Of a stretch of DNA of 64,000 bases, positions 44,547 through 54,972 are shown piece after piece. The notes under the pieces were generated by a model that was given only the letters and a program-made list of their open reading frames with translations, had not been told where the DNA came from and searched no databases. Position numbers and translations under genes: made by a program. Each line of letters opens with the position of its first letter. Position 1 is the first letter of the stretch. Origin of the DNA: Pseudoalteromonas luteoviolacea NCIMB 1944 (GTDB taxonomy: Bacteria > Pseudomonadota > Gammaproteobacteria > Enterobacterales > Alteromonadaceae); assembly GCF_001625565.1 (NCBI RefSeq), contig NZ_AUXS01000018.1, positions 61,597 to 125,596 on the forward strand, written 5' to 3'.

Positions 44547-44724
44547 CCTCTCCCCGCTTTGCGCCATACCAACGCGATGTCGCAACTAAATGAATACGTT
44601 AGACTAAGCATAGAGTATTTTTAGCGTATATTATGGAAATTTTAAGAGAGGTAAGTGCAAAGAATAGGGCGATAGCTCGGAGTTACTCCGTTGCAAAGTC
44701 AGTTAAATTTTAAAACTGTAGAAT

Positions 44725-44750
44725 GAAAAAAGCCCAGCAATTGCCAGGCT
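44725..44750 (-). terminator. Rho-independent terminator of the M6 protease gene
   Basis: On the minus strand AGCCTGGC and GCTGGGCT (with G-T pairs) fold around AATT and are followed by six T residues. It lies just downstream of the metalloprotease stop at 44779. Confidence 0.8.
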
Positions 44751-44778
44751 CAAGCACAACGTAATTGTTTAAAAAGAC

Positions 44779-46971
44779 TTACCACATTTTAGAAATTTTT
44801 ACGTCTGCAGTCGCACCGTCAGCTGATTGATCAACGACTTCAAACATAAGACCTAACTTCGGCAGCTTTTTACCTGTTGCTGGGCGAATGTAGTTTGTAT
44901 AGTCATCCCAATCTGCAAAGCGAGGATTTGCATTTGTGAATTGGTCTCTCCATACCGTTTCAAGATAGCCACCATTGGCCAAATCGGTGCGAGTTGTTCG
45001 CCCTGCATCACCTAATTGCGGCACAGTGTTAAATGCTGCATCTTTGATCTGCCTGCGGCTATTTAGTGGTGTTACGCTGCGATCCGTTACCCACTGACCT
45101 GTGCTGCTGTATTCAGTCACATACTCTAGAATTGGATTTCTGTCTGCATCGACAATACCAATCCAACCTTCACCTGGGTGTGCACCCACTAGGTTATCAG
45201 CACTTGGTACATCAAAGAATTCAATTACATAAGATGGGTCAACATACCAAACTAACAGGCCTTCTTCCATTCCTGCCTCTTTCAAGCTCGCATCGAACCC
45301 AACATGCTGACGCCACTCTAACAGATAGTACGGTGTATATTGAATTGTACCATCAGACAGCGATGCGCTGTTTACAAAGCTAACTTTTTCAGGCGTATTT
45401 GAAGTGATTTCATTGAGTACATTGTCTCCATCTGACACGACAATGTTATCAACCGCGACATAGGTTGATTCACCACCAATTGCATAGTTTTCAACGGTAA
45501 AAGTTACGTCATCAAACTGCGCCAAAAATGCAATATCGTAATTAACCGTTGTCCAAGTAGAGCCTGTAGTAAGAATCTTTCTACCATCAGATGCCATTTT
45601 TAAATCAGCTGCATTTGCCGGTGCTAAAGCACCTGAAATACCTGCGCTCGGAATATCCACCAGTAGTCTCAAACCAAAAGCACTATTAATAGATTGCGTT
45701 GAGTTTAAGCTAAAGCTTAAAGTCGCAGCTTCGGTGCCTTTCACTGATTGTGCAAAAGAGATAGCACTATAACTTGTTAGGTCAAATGCATTGGCATGTA
45801 GTGGCTCATAGATCTTTTTCGTTTGCTCTGGCAGGTCAATTTTAACCAAGTCGTTATTCAAACCTTTCGTACCAGCTTGAGAAAACTTAACCGTCACACC
45901 TTTTTCTGTTAGCTCAGCAGCATTGATTTCCTGAGACTGGATCCAGTTACCGCCGTACTTATTTTGTAAGAACAATTTTGCATATGGACTATAACCCGTC
46001 GGTTTTGTGCCTCTGATCACACCACCCCAGCTACCTGAAGCCATAGAAGAGTACGCAGAAACAGTTTCACCAACGCCACCATGTTTATCTTCTGAATACA
46101 CAGTGTCATACTCGTCAGGTAAGCCTAGATCATGACCTAATTCGTGTGCTAGAAGACCAATCGTTGCATCAATTGGCTGGATAACATAGCTGCCAATACG
46201 CGCTGTTTTACCCACTGATTCATTAAACACATCTTGATTAATTGAGTGACGGTGAGACCAAATATAGTTATTAAACGGGCTGTTTGGATCTGGACGCAGT
46301 GCACGTGGCTCAGATTCTTCACCTAATGTTGAGTGAATAATGCTTAAATGGTCAATTTGACCATCATTATCAAGGTCATAATCGCTCAAATTAAAGTTTT
46401 CGTCTGCTAATACATTATAAACAGCTTCTTTTATCAGTGCATGAGTGTCCTGTTTATAATAAGGATGATCAAATTTTGCTTTATACCAACCAAATACACC
46501 ACCTTCCACGTCAAAAGAACCGCCACTTTGATCTAGGAAGTATTCACGCATACTTGGTAGTGTTTCGCCTCTTGGACCTTCGTAACCATTTTTCGAAAAG
46601 GTCATCTCATAATAATGCTCAGGCGTATAGTTTTCATAGTAATGTCTACTAGGTATATTTTCTGGCTTTATCGTATTATGAGGAACGTCGGCAAATTCCA
46701 TCAAAATGGTAAGCACTTTACGTGTTGTTACTGGACCGTGCCACTCTCGGGTCTGTGATGCGTCAGCGGTATTATCAACAACCAATGGAGCACTAAAATC
46801 AGCTGTTAAATTTCTATGTAATTCAGCATCTTTTTTAAGCTTCTGTACTTGTACAGGATCGATGGTTACGTTATCTGTAGGCGTGTTTGCAGCATGCGAA
46901 TGTGCTTGAGCATAGCCACTCAATGCACAAATAACTGCCGCTGCTAGCGAGTTCATTGTATATTTTTTCAT
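44779..46971 (-). CDS. Secreted M6-family metalloprotease (immune inhibitor A-like)
   Basis: A signal peptide (MNSLAAAVICALSGYAQA after MKKYT) and a pro-region precede the M6 catalytic domain: KVLTILMEFADVPHNTI, MREYFLDQSGGSFDVEGGVF and the zinc motif IGLLAHELGHDLGLPDEYD near residue 280, with the downstream SSMASGSWGGV Met-turn region. The remainder is a beta-sandwich with FDLTSYSAISFAQSV. The enzyme degrades extracellular proteins, by analogy with InhA of Bacillus and PrtV of Vibrio. I use the ATG at 46971 because GGAAAG lies just before it. It is monocistronic. Confidence 0.92.
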   Translation of the reverse strand: MKKYTMNSLAAAVICALSGYAQAHSHAANTPTDNVTIDPVQVQKLKKDAELHRNLTADFSAPLVVDNTADASQTREWHGPVTTRKVLTILMEFADVPHNTIKPENIPSRHYYENYTPEHYYEMTFSKNGYEGPRGETLPSMREYFLDQSGGSFDVEGGVFGWYKAKFDHPYYKQDTHALIKEAVYNVLADENFNLSDYDLDNDGQIDHLSIIHSTLGEESEPRALRPDPNSPFNNYIWSHRHSINQDVFNESVGKTARIGSYVIQPIDATIGLLAHELGHDLGLPDEYDTVYSEDKHGGVGETVSAYSSMASGSWGGVIRGTKPTGYSPYAKLFLQNKYGGNWIQSQEINAAELTEKGVTVKFSQAGTKGLNNDLVKIDLPEQTKKIYEPLHANAFDLTSYSAISFAQSVKGTEAATLSFSLNSTQSINSAFGLRLLVDIPSAGISGALAPANAADLKMASDGRKILTTGSTWTTVNYDIAFLAQFDDVTFTVENYAIGGESTYVAVDNIVVSDGDNVLNEITSNTPEKVSFVNSASLSDGTIQYTPYYLLEWRQHVGFDASLKEAGMEEGLLVWYVDPSYVIEFFDVPSADNLVGAHPGEGWIGIVDADRNPILEYVTEYSSTGQWVTDRSVTPLNSRRQIKDAAFNTVPQLGDAGRTTRTDLANGGYLETVWRDQFTNANPRFADWDDYTNYIRPATGKKLPKLGLMFEVVDQSADGATADVKISKMW

Positions 46972-47565
46972 TATTCTTTCCATATTTATTTACTTGATTG
47001 TCAGCCAGAGTATTTACCGAAAAACGGCATTTCAAACTCTTGAATATGAAAAACGAATAAAAGTCATGAAAATAACAAGGATTTAAAAAAACTCTTAACT
47101 TACTATTTAAAAATAGTTGAAAAACACAGGTTTTGATACATTATAACAACCAGGAATGGTTAAATTTAAAGCTTCTTTTAAAAATCAGGAATTGATTAAC
47201 CTGTCAGATTTTAATCACATCTCATCAGGCGTAATCTCGTTATAAACATAATATCAATAGAAAAATTAACACCTTTAAATTATTGAGTTTATATAATTAT
47301 ATTCCACCGGAAAGCTAACTAAATACAGTGTAGTGCAGATATCAAGCCTTGAGTTTATAGGCAAGATATAGTACGAATAGGTAACCTGCTCAATTCTACC
47401 CTTACTTGCGAAATAGCGATAATCTCAATACTTGTTTTGAACATCATTAGGCCTAATTCAGGATAGCAAAATGAGATGGAATAGGTCGCCAATAGGGTGA
47501 GAGCCAAAAATCATCAATAACTATAAAAACGGATAAATAAAATATTTATCTAGTCATTCCTTAAA
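46972..47565. other. Long AT-rich intergenic region
   Basis: Between the M6 protease start and the hairpin of the next gene no coding sequence or repeat was recognised. The protease promoter is expected near 46990-47060. A cluster of AT-rich segments around 47250-47310 may bind nucleoid proteins. Confidence 0.4.
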
Positions 47566-47598
47566 ATGCGTATTACAACCTCATGTTACAATACGCAT
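47566..47598 (-). terminator. Hairpin downstream of the alpha/beta-hydrolase gene
   Basis: ATGCGTATT and AATACGCAT form a perfect 9-bp stem with a 15-nt loop, 15 bp beyond the stop of the minus-strand hydrolase gene. The embedded TGTTACAATACG resembles half of a Zur box but lacks the second arm. Confidence 0.6.
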
Positions 47599-47613
47599 AG
47601 AGTCGTTATACAA

Positions 47614-49134
47614 TTACTTTAAAAGGACAGAAGAAGCTATGACTGTAATAGCCGTATCAATCTCTTTCTTATTTATCTGATAAAGCAAAGAGCTTTTGTG
47701 ATAGGTAAAGTCAGTATGTGACAGGTTTTTTCCATCGACTGCATAAATTCTATCAAAAGGCGTTGCTACGCTATGTAGATCAAATGCCACATCGGCATCG
47801 CTTACATCTAACGCCAATGCACTGTCAGTAGTAATGAAAGTCGGTGCTTTATTCGAACTCAGTAAATTAGTATGCAAGATAGTGACATTGTCTTTTACTG
47901 TACCGTCAGGCTTTCTTAGGAACGAATTTACCATATTTCCATCAATGGCATAGGAGCCTGGTGCATTTTCTAATACATAGTTACGATAGTAGAAAGGCGC
48001 CTTATAATTTGGTGAAGTTGAAGACGACTTTAAATCTTGTATCTTCAGTGTATATTCTGTTGTTCCATATGCTATGTAGTCATTTTCAAACTTCGCCATT
48101 TCAGTGCCTAGTGGTAGCCCTTGACTGGTTCCGGTGTAACTACCATTTGAGAACGCCACGTTATAAGTTGACGGCAAACCTTGTCTATCGAGTTCATTAA
48201 AGTAAGCATTGGCGTTGTCACCAGTAACCAAGAGGTTTTTAGCAACCCCATCCGTCATGTCGGTCAGCAAAGCCCCCATTTCGTCTCTTTCTTGGTCCAC
48301 GTTACAAGCCATATTTAAAGTAGTACTACACAACTCATTTACGTCGTCTAGACGGCCTTTGATGCGTGCAACTGTATCTATGAAAGAAGGCGGAATTATT
48401 GCACCTTTATGTGGAGCATCGATAGAAATATAGTTTTCAAATCCGTGCTGATATGTTGAATCATCAAAACGATTAAGCGTTTTACGGCCCAAAACACCAC
48501 CGTAACTGTAACCTATCATCGTGCTGTGATAATCACCTTGTTTATGCTGAGTTTCAACATAGTGGATTAGCTGTCCAACTGAGAGTTCTATATACACAGT
48601 GTCAGTATCATAACCGATAAAAACGATGTCTTTTCCTGCATCAAGTAGAGGCTTGAAGACATCCTTAAGTTTGAAAGTCGACCAATACTTCTCCAGTTCA
48701 TAAACGCTGCTATTGATCCCGCTAGCAGTTACACTCAGGCCAGAGACAAAGTATACCGGTTTATCAAATATACCATCTTTTGATTTTATAATATTTGCAT
48801 GGGCAATAGGTCCAGTTTTACATGTAAGCGTTCCAAAGCCACTAATTGGCTGACAGATCTTTCTTTCAGAAACTGGGTAGCTGAGCTGCAATGTTGACGA
48901 AACCGGAACGTCATAAACCTTCATATCAAAGATACTGACGTGCTCACTAGGTTCATAAATGATTGGTCTAGTTGTGACCGCATGACCACCATCAAACATA
49001 GACTCATATTCATACTGAATTGACTGTACCGAGTAACCATCAATACTCGTGATAGGATCAAGTGGAGAATTAGCGATTGAGTGTGCAGAAGTAAAAATCA
49101 ATGGTAACAAAGCTAACGGGGTTATTTTATTCAT
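47614..49134 (-). CDS. Secreted alpha/beta-hydrolase (lipase/esterase-like)
   Basis: A signal peptide (MNKITPLALLPLIFTSAHS IAN) leads into a beta-rich N-terminal part of about 110 residues. The hydrolase core follows: PVYFVSGLSVTASGINSSVY, GKDIVFIGYDTDTVYIELSV, then the nucleophile elbow TMIGYSYGGVLGRKTLNRF (GYSYG, Ser near residue 205) and YISIDAPHKGA. This is a lipase-like motif set; the Asp/His of the triad are not pinned down with certainty (a candidate Asp is in DSALALDVSD). Length is 506 aa. Substrate is unknown, probably lipid ester or polymer. Confidence 0.75.
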   Translation of the reverse strand: MNKITPLALLPLIFTSAHSIANSPLDPITSIDGYSVQSIQYEYESMFDGGHAVTTRPIIYEPSEHVSIFDMKVYDVPVSSTLQLSYPVSERKICQPISGFGTLTCKTGPIAHANIIKSKDGIFDKPVYFVSGLSVTASGINSSVYELEKYWSTFKLKDVFKPLLDAGKDIVFIGYDTDTVYIELSVGQLIHYVETQHKQGDYHSTMIGYSYGGVLGRKTLNRFDDSTYQHGFENYISIDAPHKGAIIPPSFIDTVARIKGRLDDVNELCSTTLNMACNVDQERDEMGALLTDMTDGVAKNLLVTGDNANAYFNELDRQGLPSTYNVAFSNGSYTGTSQGLPLGTEMAKFENDYIAYGTTEYTLKIQDLKSSSTSPNYKAPFYYRNYVLENAPGSYAIDGNMVNSFLRKPDGTVKDNVTILHTNLLSSNKAPTFITTDSALALDVSDADVAFDLHSVATPFDRIYAVDGKNLSHTDFTYHKSSLLYQINKKEIDTAITVIASSVLLK

Positions 49135-49609
49135 GCATATAATCCATATTAAAAATCGAGCCGAAGATTACCTGAAAAAGAAACTTAAAGAAACATATTA
49201 CCTTTTGTGAAAAACAATATTAATAAGCATATTTTTTGATTTGAGGCCAAGTATTGAATAGCTACCACCTTCAATATAAGGCAGAGATTAAAAGGCCAAA
49301 ACAAAGCAATTAACATTCACCATCACTAATAAAAGCCAACTTGATAAATTTAATATTTCAAAAAACAGTGTAAAATAATATTTTTAAATTATTAAAATAA
49401 TCATCCATTTTACAAGTATCCATAAACCCGCTACACAAACAGGTTAAAAAAAGTTCATGAAGCCACAAGTAAACCGATAGATTTCTGTGATGGGTTTTAT
49501 TTATAAACTAGTGCGCGAATTGTTCATTTACAAACTGTAACAAATCAGCTTTACTACACATTTTTTAAACTTTATGATGCGCGGTTTAATACCAAAAAAC
49601 GCAACACTT
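49135..49609. other. Intergenic region with divergent promoters
   Basis: Holds the upstream regions of the hydrolase gene (minus) and the lipoprotein gene (plus). Sequence is AT-rich and no repeat or RNA gene is recognisable. Confidence 0.4.
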
Positions 49610-50497
49610 ATGAAAAAAGCACTACTTATAAGCTCTGTCATAGCAATATTACAGGGGTGTTCAGGAATGAAGTACGTTCCTATGACACAAGAAACACGAA
49701 ATGCAGCACAACAAACTAGTACATATAACCTTGTACTTCAGGACGAAGTTAGACCTGCGGTTAATCTTTCAAATGCTTCTGGAGCGTTAGGTGGGGGCTT
49801 GATCGCAGCAGCTATTGACTCATCAATTAACGATGATAGAGCCATGGGTGCATTCAGTGTTGCCGCACCATTATTAAATGATACGCTTGATCTAAATTTC
49901 CGTAAACTGATCGTCGAAGAATTCAACCCAGTTTTAATCTCTGAATTTAACGCCTCAGACACCAAAGAAACTGCTGAGTCAAAATATCTCAACGACAAAG
50001 AGATTAAAGCACAAATAGCATCCTTAAAAGAAGGTGAGGCTGCACTTTACTTGTTCACTCATTATCAATTTTTCGACAACTTCAAAGTTGTTTTATTTGA
50101 AACAACAGCCACATTATACACAGCGGGAAAAGCAAAAGTTTCTAAACCAGCTTATCGAAACTCTTTCACTTTCATCTCAGATCCTATTGGTACAGGTAAC
50201 CTTGACTCAATCCGATTATGGAAAGACAACAACTCACAGTTATACAGAGCAACTGTTAACAATGCGCTTTCTGAAATCAGAAAAATGCTTGAGGCAGATA
50301 TCAAAGTCGCCAATCAAGAAGCATGTATTACAGGAACTAGATACACCAGATACAACGTACTTGGTGATTATAAAAGTAGAGGTGTTATTACCGCTCAAGA
50401 AGGCAACCGAGTTCAAATAAGAGATAACGATGGTTCATTAATCAACTTACACAATGAACTGCTCGGCAAAAAACTAAGTAAAGGGTGTAAAGCATAA
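49610..50497 (+). CDS. Hypothetical lipoprotein (295 aa)
   Basis: Starting at 49610 the signal MKKALLISSVIAILQGCSGM is a canonical lipobox signal with Cys17; the ORF could also begin at 49574, but then the signal would be unusually long. The mature domain contains a glycine/alanine-rich stretch (NASGALGGGLIAAAID) and a repeated alpha/beta body, with no recognised family. The following gene starts within its stop codon (ATG at 50497), so the two are translationally coupled and probably act together at the outer membrane. Confidence 0.65.
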   Translation: MKKALLISSVIAILQGCSGMKYVPMTQETRNAAQQTSTYNLVLQDEVRPAVNLSNASGALGGGLIAAAIDSSINDDRAMGAFSVAAPLLNDTLDLNFRKLIVEEFNPVLISEFNASDTKETAESKYLNDKEIKAQIASLKEGEAALYLFTHYQFFDNFKVVLFETTATLYTAGKAKVSKPAYRNSFTFISDPIGTGNLDSIRLWKDNNSQLYRATVNNALSEIRKMLEADIKVANQEACITGTRYTRYNVLGDYKSRGVITAQEGNRVQIRDNDGSLINLHNELLGKKLSKGCKA

Positions 50498-51063
50498 TGA
50501 TGAAAAAACGTTCAACTATTTTAATTTCAGCTGCAATACTCTCCTTTAATTCCATGGCTGTTACTGATGTCGAGATGAAAGTGGGTAAGCTATCTAAAAA
50601 AACTAAACAGCAGCACCAAACAATTGCTCAACGCCTAGCCGAATCAAATTGTCAGTATGTCATTAACCCAATCTCGGATGCTCGTGATAACAAAGAAGCG
50701 ATAAGTTGGTCAGTGAATGCAACAGGCGTTCAAGCCTGGTTAGATAATGTACATAAAGATGTGCTATCACCACTGTTGCCGACTCATCGTCGAGATATCA
50801 CAATTGAACTTACACCAAAGCTAAACAAGCTTTACACTTACAACGAATCGATGAACATTAATGGGATGGCTGTATCGACAGTTGACTACACAGTTAATGG
50901 CCAAGCACCGAATAAATTCTATGTTCGAGGGTTTCACTCGAAAACAAATTGGGCTAACGGCGACAGCGAATTTGTTGAATCAGCAGAGCGTGCAACAGCA
51001 CAAATGGTCACCAAATTGCTGAATAATCTACCAGCTATTTGCGAGAAAGCGACCGCCGCTTAA
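50497..51063 (+). CDS. Hypothetical periplasmic protein coupled to the lipoprotein
   Basis: A signal peptide (MMKKRSTILISAAILSFNSM) leads to a 168-residue mature protein with two cysteines (SNCQYVI and AICEKA), probably a disulfide. It is rich in polar residues and reads as a small alpha/beta domain, with no family recognised. The start overlaps the stop of the lipoprotein gene by one base, so the pair forms an operon ending in the terminator at 51071. Confidence 0.6.
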   Translation: MMKKRSTILISAAILSFNSMAVTDVEMKVGKLSKKTKQQHQTIAQRLAESNCQYVINPISDARDNKEAISWSVNATGVQAWLDNVHKDVLSPLLPTHRRDITIELTPKLNKLYTYNESMNINGMAVSTVDYTVNGQAPNKFYVRGFHSKTNWANGDSEFVESAERATAQMVTKLLNNLPAICEKATAA

Positions 51064-51070
51064 ATTGCTT

Positions 51071-51107
51071 ACATCAAAACAAGGTCTATATGACCTTGTT
51101 TTGATGT
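51071..51107. terminator. Strong bidirectional terminator
   Basis: ACATCAAAACAAGGTC and GACCTTGTTTTGATGT form a perfect 16-bp stem with a 5-nt loop between the convergent periplasmic-protein and amine-oxidase genes. Confidence 0.8.
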
Positions 51108-51127
51108 TTCATATTGGTCAATCGATA

Positions 51128-52615
51128 CTATTTAAGCATGTGTGCTTCAATTTGCTGAGATACACGAATACCGCTACGAACCGCACCTTCCATAAACCCT
51201 AAATAAAGCGTGTCAGTGTGCTCACCCGCAAAATAGATACGACCTACAGGTTGTTGAAATAACTTCCAGTATTTAGTTATTTGCCCTGGTCCATAAGCGA
51301 TAAAACCACCTTGAGTCCACTCTTCAGCAACCCAATTTTGTACCTTTGAATCAACCAAATATTGCCCAGAACCCGGGTACATAATGGATAACTCATCGAG
51401 TCTTGCTGCTATGATTTGTTGATCTGTCCAATCTTTTTGTATCTGACTATAGTCTCCAGATGTATAAGTGATTAAAATCCCCCCTTCACCTCCTTGACGT
51501 TCGGTCGTTTCCCACGTCCAGCCTGTTGGCAAACCACCAGCAACAGCGGTATCTCCACCGAGATTTTGCTCTAACCAAAATCGTTTACTGTACTGCAGCA
51601 ATACTTTTGAATGTGAACCATAATTAATGTTTTTTGCTGCGTCACTCATTGCTTGAGGCAATCGTGGTGAAAAGTCAATTTTGTTTAACACTGGCAAAGG
51701 CACGGTTACCACCACAACGTCGGCTTCATAGCTGGCGCCTGATACCGTATCAATTGTAACTCGCTCACCTTGTTCTTGAATTTTCACAACCGCCTGATTA
51801 AGGTGAATATCCCCTTCGATATTATCCGCAAATGCTTGCGCCATAGCTCTGCCACCTTTTAAAAAACGATGACTTTCAACATCGTCATCAGATACCTGCT
51901 CATACACTTTGACGTACTGGGCTAAGTGCAACAAAGAAAGGTCACTAGGTTCATCAAAATCCCCCCTGACATATTGCTCCGCGAGCAGTTTTGCTTCTGG
52001 GTGAAGTTGCAAACCATCAATCCAGCTCTGTACCGTGGTTAAATCATATACCTTAGCTTTTTCGAGCAGTGCAGGATCATCTGCATCAGGCACAGCATCG
52101 GCAAGCAAACTCAGTTCTTCATAAAAACGGTTGTAATCATTAACAATTTGAGTATCAAAGTTATTTTCAAAGTCGGTGTAACTGACTAACTTTCCGTCAA
52201 CATAATAAGCACCACTTTCGATTTCCCCCCAATAACCGGTGTCGGCAAGCTCAACATTAAATAAGCTGGCATAACGATGGACCTCTTGGTGAACGGTTGG
52301 ACCATCTATAAACTCACCTCCCATTTCGCCGTGCTGCTGTCCCATATCGTATGTACCTATACGACCACCTATCCTGTCCTTAGCTTCGAGTATTGTGACA
52401 GAGTAGCCTATGCTTTCTAATTCATATGCTGCGGTTAAACCAGACAAACCAGCTCCAACGACCACAGCTTGATTGACCACAGGTTCTTGTTCCGGCTTAG
52501 CCTGGACATGCACCACATCAACAGTGTCATTGTTGCCACATGCCGACAATACAGTAGAAAACACCACACTACTTACGACAATGCGCAAAGAATCCCTTCT
52601 CTCTGATAACTTCAT
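51128..52615 (-). CDS. Flavin monoamine oxidase, lipoprotein form
   Basis: The Rossmann motif AVVVGAGLSGLTAAYELESI and its second part ILEAKDRIGGRIGTY bind FAD, followed by GGEFIDGPTVHQEVHRYAS and the C-terminal VGRIYFAGEHTDTLYLGFMEGA, the amine-oxidase flavin-binding tail. The N-terminus VVSSVVFSTVLSACGNND has a lipobox, so the enzyme is a membrane-anchored periplasmic or outer-membrane flavoprotein. Family members oxidise primary amines or polyamines, or act as L-amino-acid oxidases. I use the ATG at 52615; the frame opens two codons earlier with GTG that overlaps the ribosome-binding site. Confidence 0.88.
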   Translation of the reverse strand: MKLSERRDSLRIVVSSVVFSTVLSACGNNDTVDVVHVQAKPEQEPVVNQAVVVGAGLSGLTAAYELESIGYSVTILEAKDRIGGRIGTYDMGQQHGEMGGEFIDGPTVHQEVHRYASLFNVELADTGYWGEIESGAYYVDGKLVSYTDFENNFDTQIVNDYNRFYEELSLLADAVPDADDPALLEKAKVYDLTTVQSWIDGLQLHPEAKLLAEQYVRGDFDEPSDLSLLHLAQYVKVYEQVSDDDVESHRFLKGGRAMAQAFADNIEGDIHLNQAVVKIQEQGERVTIDTVSGASYEADVVVVTVPLPVLNKIDFSPRLPQAMSDAAKNINYGSHSKVLLQYSKRFWLEQNLGGDTAVAGGLPTGWTWETTERQGGEGGILITYTSGDYSQIQKDWTDQQIIAARLDELSIMYPGSGQYLVDSKVQNWVAEEWTQGGFIAYGPGQITKYWKLFQQPVGRIYFAGEHTDTLYLGFMEGAVRSGIRVSQQIEAHMLK

Positions 52616-52808
52616 ATACACCTCAATTAAATTTTAACGCGATAAAAATAAATATTTTTATTTATATATTTCAATAGACTAGAACTACCTGTAGCAGTTC
52701 AAAGGAGGGGGCACGCTACCACGTCCCTACAATGTTAACAAGGACAAAATATGGTAACGTACAAACGAGAGAAAAATATTCTCTTTGCAACAAGATATGG
52801 TTGAGAAT

Positions 52809-53711
52809 TTACTTCGCGACTCCAAGATGTTTATATATTAATACCTCCTGCTCAGCCTCAACTAATTGAAATGCCAAGTCCGTCGCCAATTTAACTGCAA
52901 AGCGTTTTTTTCCTTGCAATGAAAAGAACCCTCTGGGCAGTGTGCTATAGCGTTCGTACACCTGTGCTGCTTCACACTCTAATGCAATCAGCCGGGTGAA
53001 TTTCGAACCAGCAGCAATATTTCGCTCCGTCCCTTGATAAATCGCAAAATCTTCAACAATACAAAGTAGGGAATACAGTTCGCCGTCTTCTTCAGGGATC
53101 ACTGTATATCGCTTCAACTCAACCAGTGGCGTACCAAGTTGCAACGCTTGATACACTTCACGAAAGCTATCTAGGTAAGACTTAAAGCCATATCGCTCAG
53201 CCAGCGATTGCAAACGCTGATGCTTTTGAGATGGTGATTCATTTACAGCGCTCTTTGGTGTAACACATCGCCATGGCGCAAGCGATTGCTTTAATTCTGC
53301 TAGTTGCTGCTGTTGATGTTTAATTTCATCTTCTTCCAATCGCTTGGCTTTAATGGCATCTTGTTCCAATCGCTGCTGTTCATGCATCTTCGCCTGTATC
53401 TGCCGACGCTTTTTATTACCGCTATCAAAAGCGTTAATTTTAATATTTATCACCTCTTGAGCCTGCGCAAAAGACAAACTTTCACCATATTGATTAACTA
53501 TATGGATATCCTCGTTAATATAGTCAGGGTTTAACTTTATTAACTCGCTAAGTAGCTCCTGATACTTATCATATAAAGCACCTTCTTCTGCCAAAGTAGT
53601 TGGGCTACCATATTGAGGATCACTTAGCCAGTCCGCTTCACGCATATCATTGACTGTGGCATACATTAATGCCATTAACTCTATTTTTTTACTTTCCACG
53701 TTTAACTTCAA
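52809..53711 (-). CDS. Hypothetical protein with a charged coiled-coil linker
   Basis: The N-terminal domain (about 100 residues) is acidic and helical; residues 105-135 form a charged coiled coil (EQQRLEQDAIKAKRLEEDE). A C-terminal domain contains ERYGFKSYLDSFREVYQAL and TLPRGFFSLQGKKRFAVKL. No family is recognised and there is no signal peptide. It is monocistronic. A structural or adaptor role is suggested only by the linker. Confidence 0.5.
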   Translation of the reverse strand: MKLNVESKKIELMALMYATVNDMREADWLSDPQYGSPTTLAEEGALYDKYQELLSELIKLNPDYINEDIHIVNQYGESLSFAQAQEVINIKINAFDSGNKKRRQIQAKMHEQQRLEQDAIKAKRLEEDEIKHQQQQLAELKQSLAPWRCVTPKSAVNESPSQKHQRLQSLAERYGFKSYLDSFREVYQALQLGTPLVELKRYTVIPEEDGELYSLLCIVEDFAIYQGTERNIAAGSKFTRLIALECEAAQVYERYSTLPRGFFSLQGKKRFAVKLATDLAFQLVEAEQEVLIYKHLGVAK

Positions 53712-54069
53712 CTTTCATCCTAATAGCTACCAATTAAAAATCAGCTCAACGAACACAAAATTTTATATAAATTTACCAACCAATATAATACCTTGGTTTA
53801 TAAAAAAATTAGCAGAGCTAAAAAACTAACAGAATATTATAAAACAACACTAAAATCAGATTAACCGAGAAAAAACTACTCTATCAATATGTAAAGCTAT
53901 ACTCTTCACCCTATCATGGATGCTGGTATTTTAAAGTCCTTAATTAGTGTAAACAAAAATAGCATGGCGCTACCAAATTGACAGGTAGGAACATCAACGT
54001 TAGCTGGGTAGACTGGCACTTTAATAAGGTAGGCATGGGAACGGATATGGACAAATACAAGGTGGGACA
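53712..54069. other. AT-rich intergenic region
   Basis: It contains the divergent promoters of the coiled-coil protein gene (minus) and the MORN-like gene (plus), with AAGGTGGG as the latter's ribosome-binding site. Nothing else is recognised. Confidence 0.5.
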
Positions 54070-54972
54070 ATGAATACAAACGGATTGTTAATGGTACTTT
54101 TTGAGGCTTTAGAGTTAAAACAAGCGCGTTATTACTATAACAATAGCCTGTTTACGGGTATGGCGATTAGCCATACCGATGGGGTTGTAACCAGCCGGCA
54201 TATGTATAAAGATGGCGTTAAGGAATGTGATTACGAGCCGCCTTATTTAAATAAAACAACACATGCCATACTCGATGACTTGGTCGATTGCACCACAGAT
54301 GAGCCCATGTATTTAAATGGAGAGAGGTATACAGGGACTATATACTGCATTTATCCAAAAGGTAGAGTATCAAGCGAAGATGTTTTTGTACGAGGTATGC
54401 ACCGTGAAAACACACACTTTTACTACAATTCAACTGCGATAAAAGAACTTGTCGTAGAATCCGTTGTGAATGAGCAGTTCTGCATGTATGAAATTCACGA
54501 ATGGGATTCATACGGTCAACTAGAATATTGGGATGCGGAGATTGAATGCATCAAAGAAAAATTGAAAGGTCGTATCTCATTTAGATTAAATAAAGATTTT
54601 AGCATCCGTGTTTTTACAGTTTCCGGTGATTTCAACAAAGTACTGGAAAACAGTGAGCATTTGGCATGTCCTTACTTCCCAGCATTCGAGCGAGTTCGTC
54701 AACTGAATTCAGGCCCTATTGATACATTTAATATAAGATTCAGTAACCAGCTGTGGGCTCATGAACCTGTAATCAAACAATTGATAAAGGCACTTCAGCC
54801 CAAAACACTAACCATAAATCATTTTTCCAGTGAATACATGAATCTTATCCTGTATGCCTCTGAGCACAATACTAAAAAGCTAATGATATTTGGTTTTCAA
54901 GAGGAACAAGACGAGGCGAATTTAAAAAAATTTCTTGTCCAAAAATGCCCACATATTGAGCTAATAATATAG
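54070..54972 (+). CDS. MORN-repeat-like hypothetical protein
   Basis: The N-terminal 120 residues contain segments of the kind found in MORN variants: YYYNNSLFTGMAISHTDGVV, HMYKDGVKECDY, LNGERYTGTIYCIYPKGRVS and FYYNSTAIKELVVESVVNEQ. Such sheets bind lipids or other proteins. The rest (150 residues) has no recognised domain and includes a helical region ending in EEQDEANLKKFLVQKCPHIE. No signal peptide. The gene is monocistronic; related proteins occur in immunity and toxin contexts, but none are adjacent. Confidence 0.5.
   Translation: MNTNGLLMVLFEALELKQARYYYNNSLFTGMAISHTDGVVTSRHMYKDGVKECDYEPPYLNKTTHAILDDLVDCTTDEPMYLNGERYTGTIYCIYPKGRVSSEDVFVRGMHRENTHFYYNSTAIKELVVESVVNEQFCMYEIHEWDSYGQLEYWDAEIECIKEKLKGRISFRLNKDFSIRVFTVSGDFNKVLENSEHLACPYFPAFERVRQLNSGPIDTFNIRFSNQLWAHEPVIKQLIKALQPKTLTINHFSSEYMNLILYASEHNTKKLMIFGFQEEQDEANLKKFLVQKCPHIELII

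Noticed and set aside
47566..47598. TGTTACAATACG, resembling a Zur half-site
   Set aside because: The second arm does not match, and the sequence is part of a terminator hairpin after the hydrolase gene.
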